In this document: in pieces, positions 31,004 to 32,744 of the stretch
Position numbering within the stretch: the stretch's first letter is position 1
How the letters are laid out: each line of letters opens with the position of its first letter
IMG/VR virus record: IMGVR_UViG_3300017764_000042
Location: 1-32,744 of that record
Source of the DNA: a virus
Reading direction: 5' to 3' (one strand)
DNA: 32,744 nucleotides
Program-made: the position numbers and the translations under genes
Notes under the pieces: generated by a model
Told to the model about the DNA's origin: nothing
Seen by the model: only the letters and a program-made list of their open reading frames with translations
Databases searched by the model: none

Positions 31004-31648
31004 ATGGGATTTTTAGATAATTCATCTGTAACAGTAGACGCAATACTTACCAAACGAGGTAGAGAGTTGTTAGCTGAAGGCAGAGACAAGTTTACAATAA
31101 CACAATTTGCATTAGCGGATGACGAGGTTGATTACGACCTTTGGAATCCAGCACACTCATTGGGTAGTGATTTTTATGGTATTGTCATAGAAAATATGCC
31201 AGTATTAGAAGCGATTACTGATGAATCATATCTAATGAAATATAAATTATTATCATTACCTAAAACAACGGTTAAACTACCATTCTTAGAAACATCGGTT
31301 AGTTCAATCAATGTAGCAGAAGAAGCGATTCTTGTACCAATTAATGTAACAACAATTAATGGTGGTAATGAAAACTTAGGATATACCGCAATACTACTAA
31401 ACAGTGATGTGGGTAGTGTATCAGGTTTAGGAGCAGTGCCAGGAAGACAAAACCCAATTATTAATTTGAATTCTTACGCAACTGGAAAAGCACAATCTGT
31501 AACAGGTACGGCATTTCAATTTGCACCAACTACTAGCTTACCTAATAATCAAACAACAACCACAAGGATTATTATTATAGGTAACGAAACTGGTGGTAGG
31601 GCTGAGATTGATGTAACTGTAACACCTAAAGTAACATCTAACGACTAA
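31004..31648 (+). CDS. T4-like phage structural protein
   Basis: 214 residues. The opening GFLDNSSVTVDAILTKRGRE and FTITQFALADDEVDYDLWNP, followed by NMPVLEAITDESYLMKYKLL, match a structural protein that recurs in marine T4-like phages as far as I recall. Its exact place in the virion is unknown to me; the C-terminal half is an Ig-like beta region. It stands after an 82-bp gap with its own AT-rich motif and A-rich leader, suggesting a separate, probably late, transcript. Confidence 0.7.
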   Translation: MGFLDNSSVTVDAILTKRGRELLAEGRDKFTITQFALADDEVDYDLWNPAHSLGSDFYGIVIENMPVLEAITDESYLMKYKLLSLPKTTVKLPFLETSVSSINVAEEAILVPINVTTINGGNENLGYTAILLNSDVGSVSGLGAVPGRQNPIINLNSYATGKAQSVTGTAFQFAPTTSLPNNQTTTTRIIIIGNETGGRAEIDVTVTPKVTSND

Positions 31649-31659
31649 AGGGATATATT

Positions 31660-32744
31660 ATGGCAGTATTTAACAATTATGGTGGCGGATTCGGATTCGG
31701 AAACTCAGGACCAATAGGTGGTGGTTTCGGCGGTATGGGTGGTGGCTTCCAAGGTTATGGTGGTGGATTATTTGACGGAACTTTTCCGGGAGAATCTCCT
31801 GGAATAGGTGGAGTTTATGGTTATGGTGGTCAAAATGTTTTAATGCAAAACGGCGGTGGAGGCGGCGGTGGTAGTTCTGTAAGTGTAGGACCAACATTAG
31901 CTCCTGGCGGCGGTGTAGTAACACCACCTGTCGATGTAATAATTAATAATGACAACAATAACAATGACACGCCTGTATTACCCGGCGGTGCATTTGATTA
32001 CGGAAGTGGTAAAATTTATACTGCATTTACAAATGAAGATGTAGTAGAAGGTGGAACTAAAAGAGTAACACGAGGATTGTGGAGTGGTAATAGTGGTGAA
32101 CTAACAGTATTCCATACATCATCTTTTCAATCAAATACTCAAAAAGCATATTACTATGAAATATACAATGGACTTCCATCTGTATCAACAAACGAACCTC
32201 AGTTCTCAGTAGCATATGGACATTACGCAGGTAGTGGTTCTGCAGGAACAAATGAAGATTCACCATCATCAGCAATATACTCACAACTACAACAAATATT
32301 ATTACCAGCAAGTCAGAAGTTTTTTAAGTTTAATGATACAAATCAAAATGATGTTTACGCAATCGCAATAAACAGAAGTAGATTAAAAGATAGACTGGAT
32401 CCTGGCAATTGGGAATTATGTATTTCTGGCTCAGGCGGAAATGATATGTTAAGGTTAATTGATGATAGTGGAGATAGAGACCAATCAGGTAACGCAAGAC
32501 AAACAAAATACAACATTGTAAGTGGTTCATTATTAAATGGAATTCAAAACTCAACAAGAGTGTTTGGTGAAGTTTATCCACAACATGGTATTATTGTATT
32601 AGGTGCAGCATTACTTGATACATCAGCGTCATTAGGAACTGTTAGGACTCAAGCAGATAATCAAAACCACAATAGATTGTTTACGGCAATTAGTGGAGCT
32701 GCAGCTAATTTAGGCGCAGCAAATGGATTCCAAGCTAGAAATGA
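31660..32744 (+). CDS. 3'-truncated structural protein with Gly-rich N-terminus
   Basis: Begins at ATG 31660, 11 bp after the previous stop, and stays open to the window end (361 codons), so the 3' end is missing. Residues about 9-85 are extremely Gly-rich with Phe, Tyr and Gln, encoded by runs of GGT/GGC. The body from about 110 on (GGAFDYGSGKIYTAFTNEDV; LTVFHTSSFQSNTQKAYYYE; RLKDRLDPGNWELCISGSGG; GIIVLGAALLD) matches a virion protein recurring in T4-like aquatic phages as far as I recall. The Gly-rich arm resembles flexible tail-fibre tips and may contact other tail parts or host. Confidence 0.7.
   Translation, partial: MAVFNNYGGGFGFGNSGPIGGGFGGMGGGFQGYGGGLFDGTFPGESPGIGGVYGYGGQNVLMQNGGGGGGGSSVSVGPTLAPGGGVVTPPVDVIINNDNNNNDTPVLPGGAFDYGSGKIYTAFTNEDVVEGGTKRVTRGLWSGNSGELTVFHTSSFQSNTQKAYYYEIYNGLPSVSTNEPQFSVAYGHYAGSGSAGTNEDSPSSAIYSQLQQILLPASQKFFKFNDTNQNDVYAIAINRSRLKDRLDPGNWELCISGSGGNDMLRLIDDSGDRDQSGNARQTKYNIVSGSLLNGIQNSTRVFGEVYPQHGIIVLGAALLDTSASLGTVRTQADNQNHNRLFTAISGAAANLGAANGFQARN

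Noticed and set aside
31660-31920. GGT/GGC repeat as a non-coding repeat element
   Set aside because: It reads as an uninterrupted Gly-rich N-terminus in frame with a long conserved structural protein, so the repetition is explained by coding.

Overview
The window looks like a central-to-structural piece of the genome of a T4-like (contractile-tailed) phage. Every credible gene is on the + strand. Genes are tightly packed, many share ATGA or 1-30 bp overlaps, and the DNA is AT-rich (roughly one third G+C by eye). The right third encodes a recognisable baseplate/tail module: a gp5-like protein, gp25, gp6 and several very large tail proteins. The host is probably a member of the Bacteroidetes. 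Eight intergenic sites match the Bacteroidetes -33/-7 promoter form (TTTG, 20 bp, TAnnTTT or a relative). Starts are mostly preceded by A-rich sequence with no strong Shine-Dalgarno, and one gene (11006-11206) resembles the Bacteroidetes family DUF4494. The host call is inference; nothing here names a genus or habitat.

Layout. 1-1200: tiny membrane and basic proteins, the first cut by the window edge. 1171-4016: a HldE/TagD-like nucleotidylyltransferase, a GT25-like glycosyltransferase, a very short SET-domain protein and several small unknowns. 4026-4302: tRNA-Ala(UGC), a tRNA-Gly(UCC)-like gene with abnormal loops, and tRNA-Glu(UUC). 4317-5708: an overlapping trio of methyltransferase, APS-kinase-like enzyme and HxGH nucleotidylyltransferase. 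5791-10168: a CobT/CobS-like pair (HExxH plus VWA protein, and a MoxR-type AAA+ ATPase) with small partners. 10190-13549: a run of small unknown proteins, a winged-helix-like protein and an Hsp20 chaperone, ending in an intrinsic terminator. 13632-15282: a HAD phosphatase of the polynucleotide-kinase type and a UV-damage endonuclease (UvdE). 15436-19399: a four-pass coiled-coil membrane protein, a ClpP-like protease, an HD phosphohydrolase and a probable gp55-like late sigma factor. 19399 to the end: tail and baseplate genes, with a nucleotidyltransferase-like gene embedded in the cluster; the last gene runs off the window.

The most striking pattern is regulatory. Four promoters (upstream of 5791, 6242, 8471 and 13632) share one rigid architecture: TTAACA, 5 bp, TTAACA, 7 bp, yTTG, 20 bp, TATCTTTA. 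The 11-bp repeat of TTAACA puts both boxes on one face of the helix, which suggests an activator-controlled regulon covering the VWA/MoxR pair and the HAD phosphatase. A second set of four promoters (TTTG, 20 bp, TATATT) lacks the boxes and lies before the tRNA-Gly/Glu-methyltransferase block, the 10190 operon, uvdE and clpP. A weaker third motif, ATATTTATA, precedes some other genes, including a structural one, and may be a late promoter.

Other unusual points are the tRNA-Gly-like cloverleaf lacking the usual D-loop and T-loop bases, an almost complete absence of GATC, and a DNRLRE-type tail protein that appears to carry two inserted jelly-roll-like repeats.
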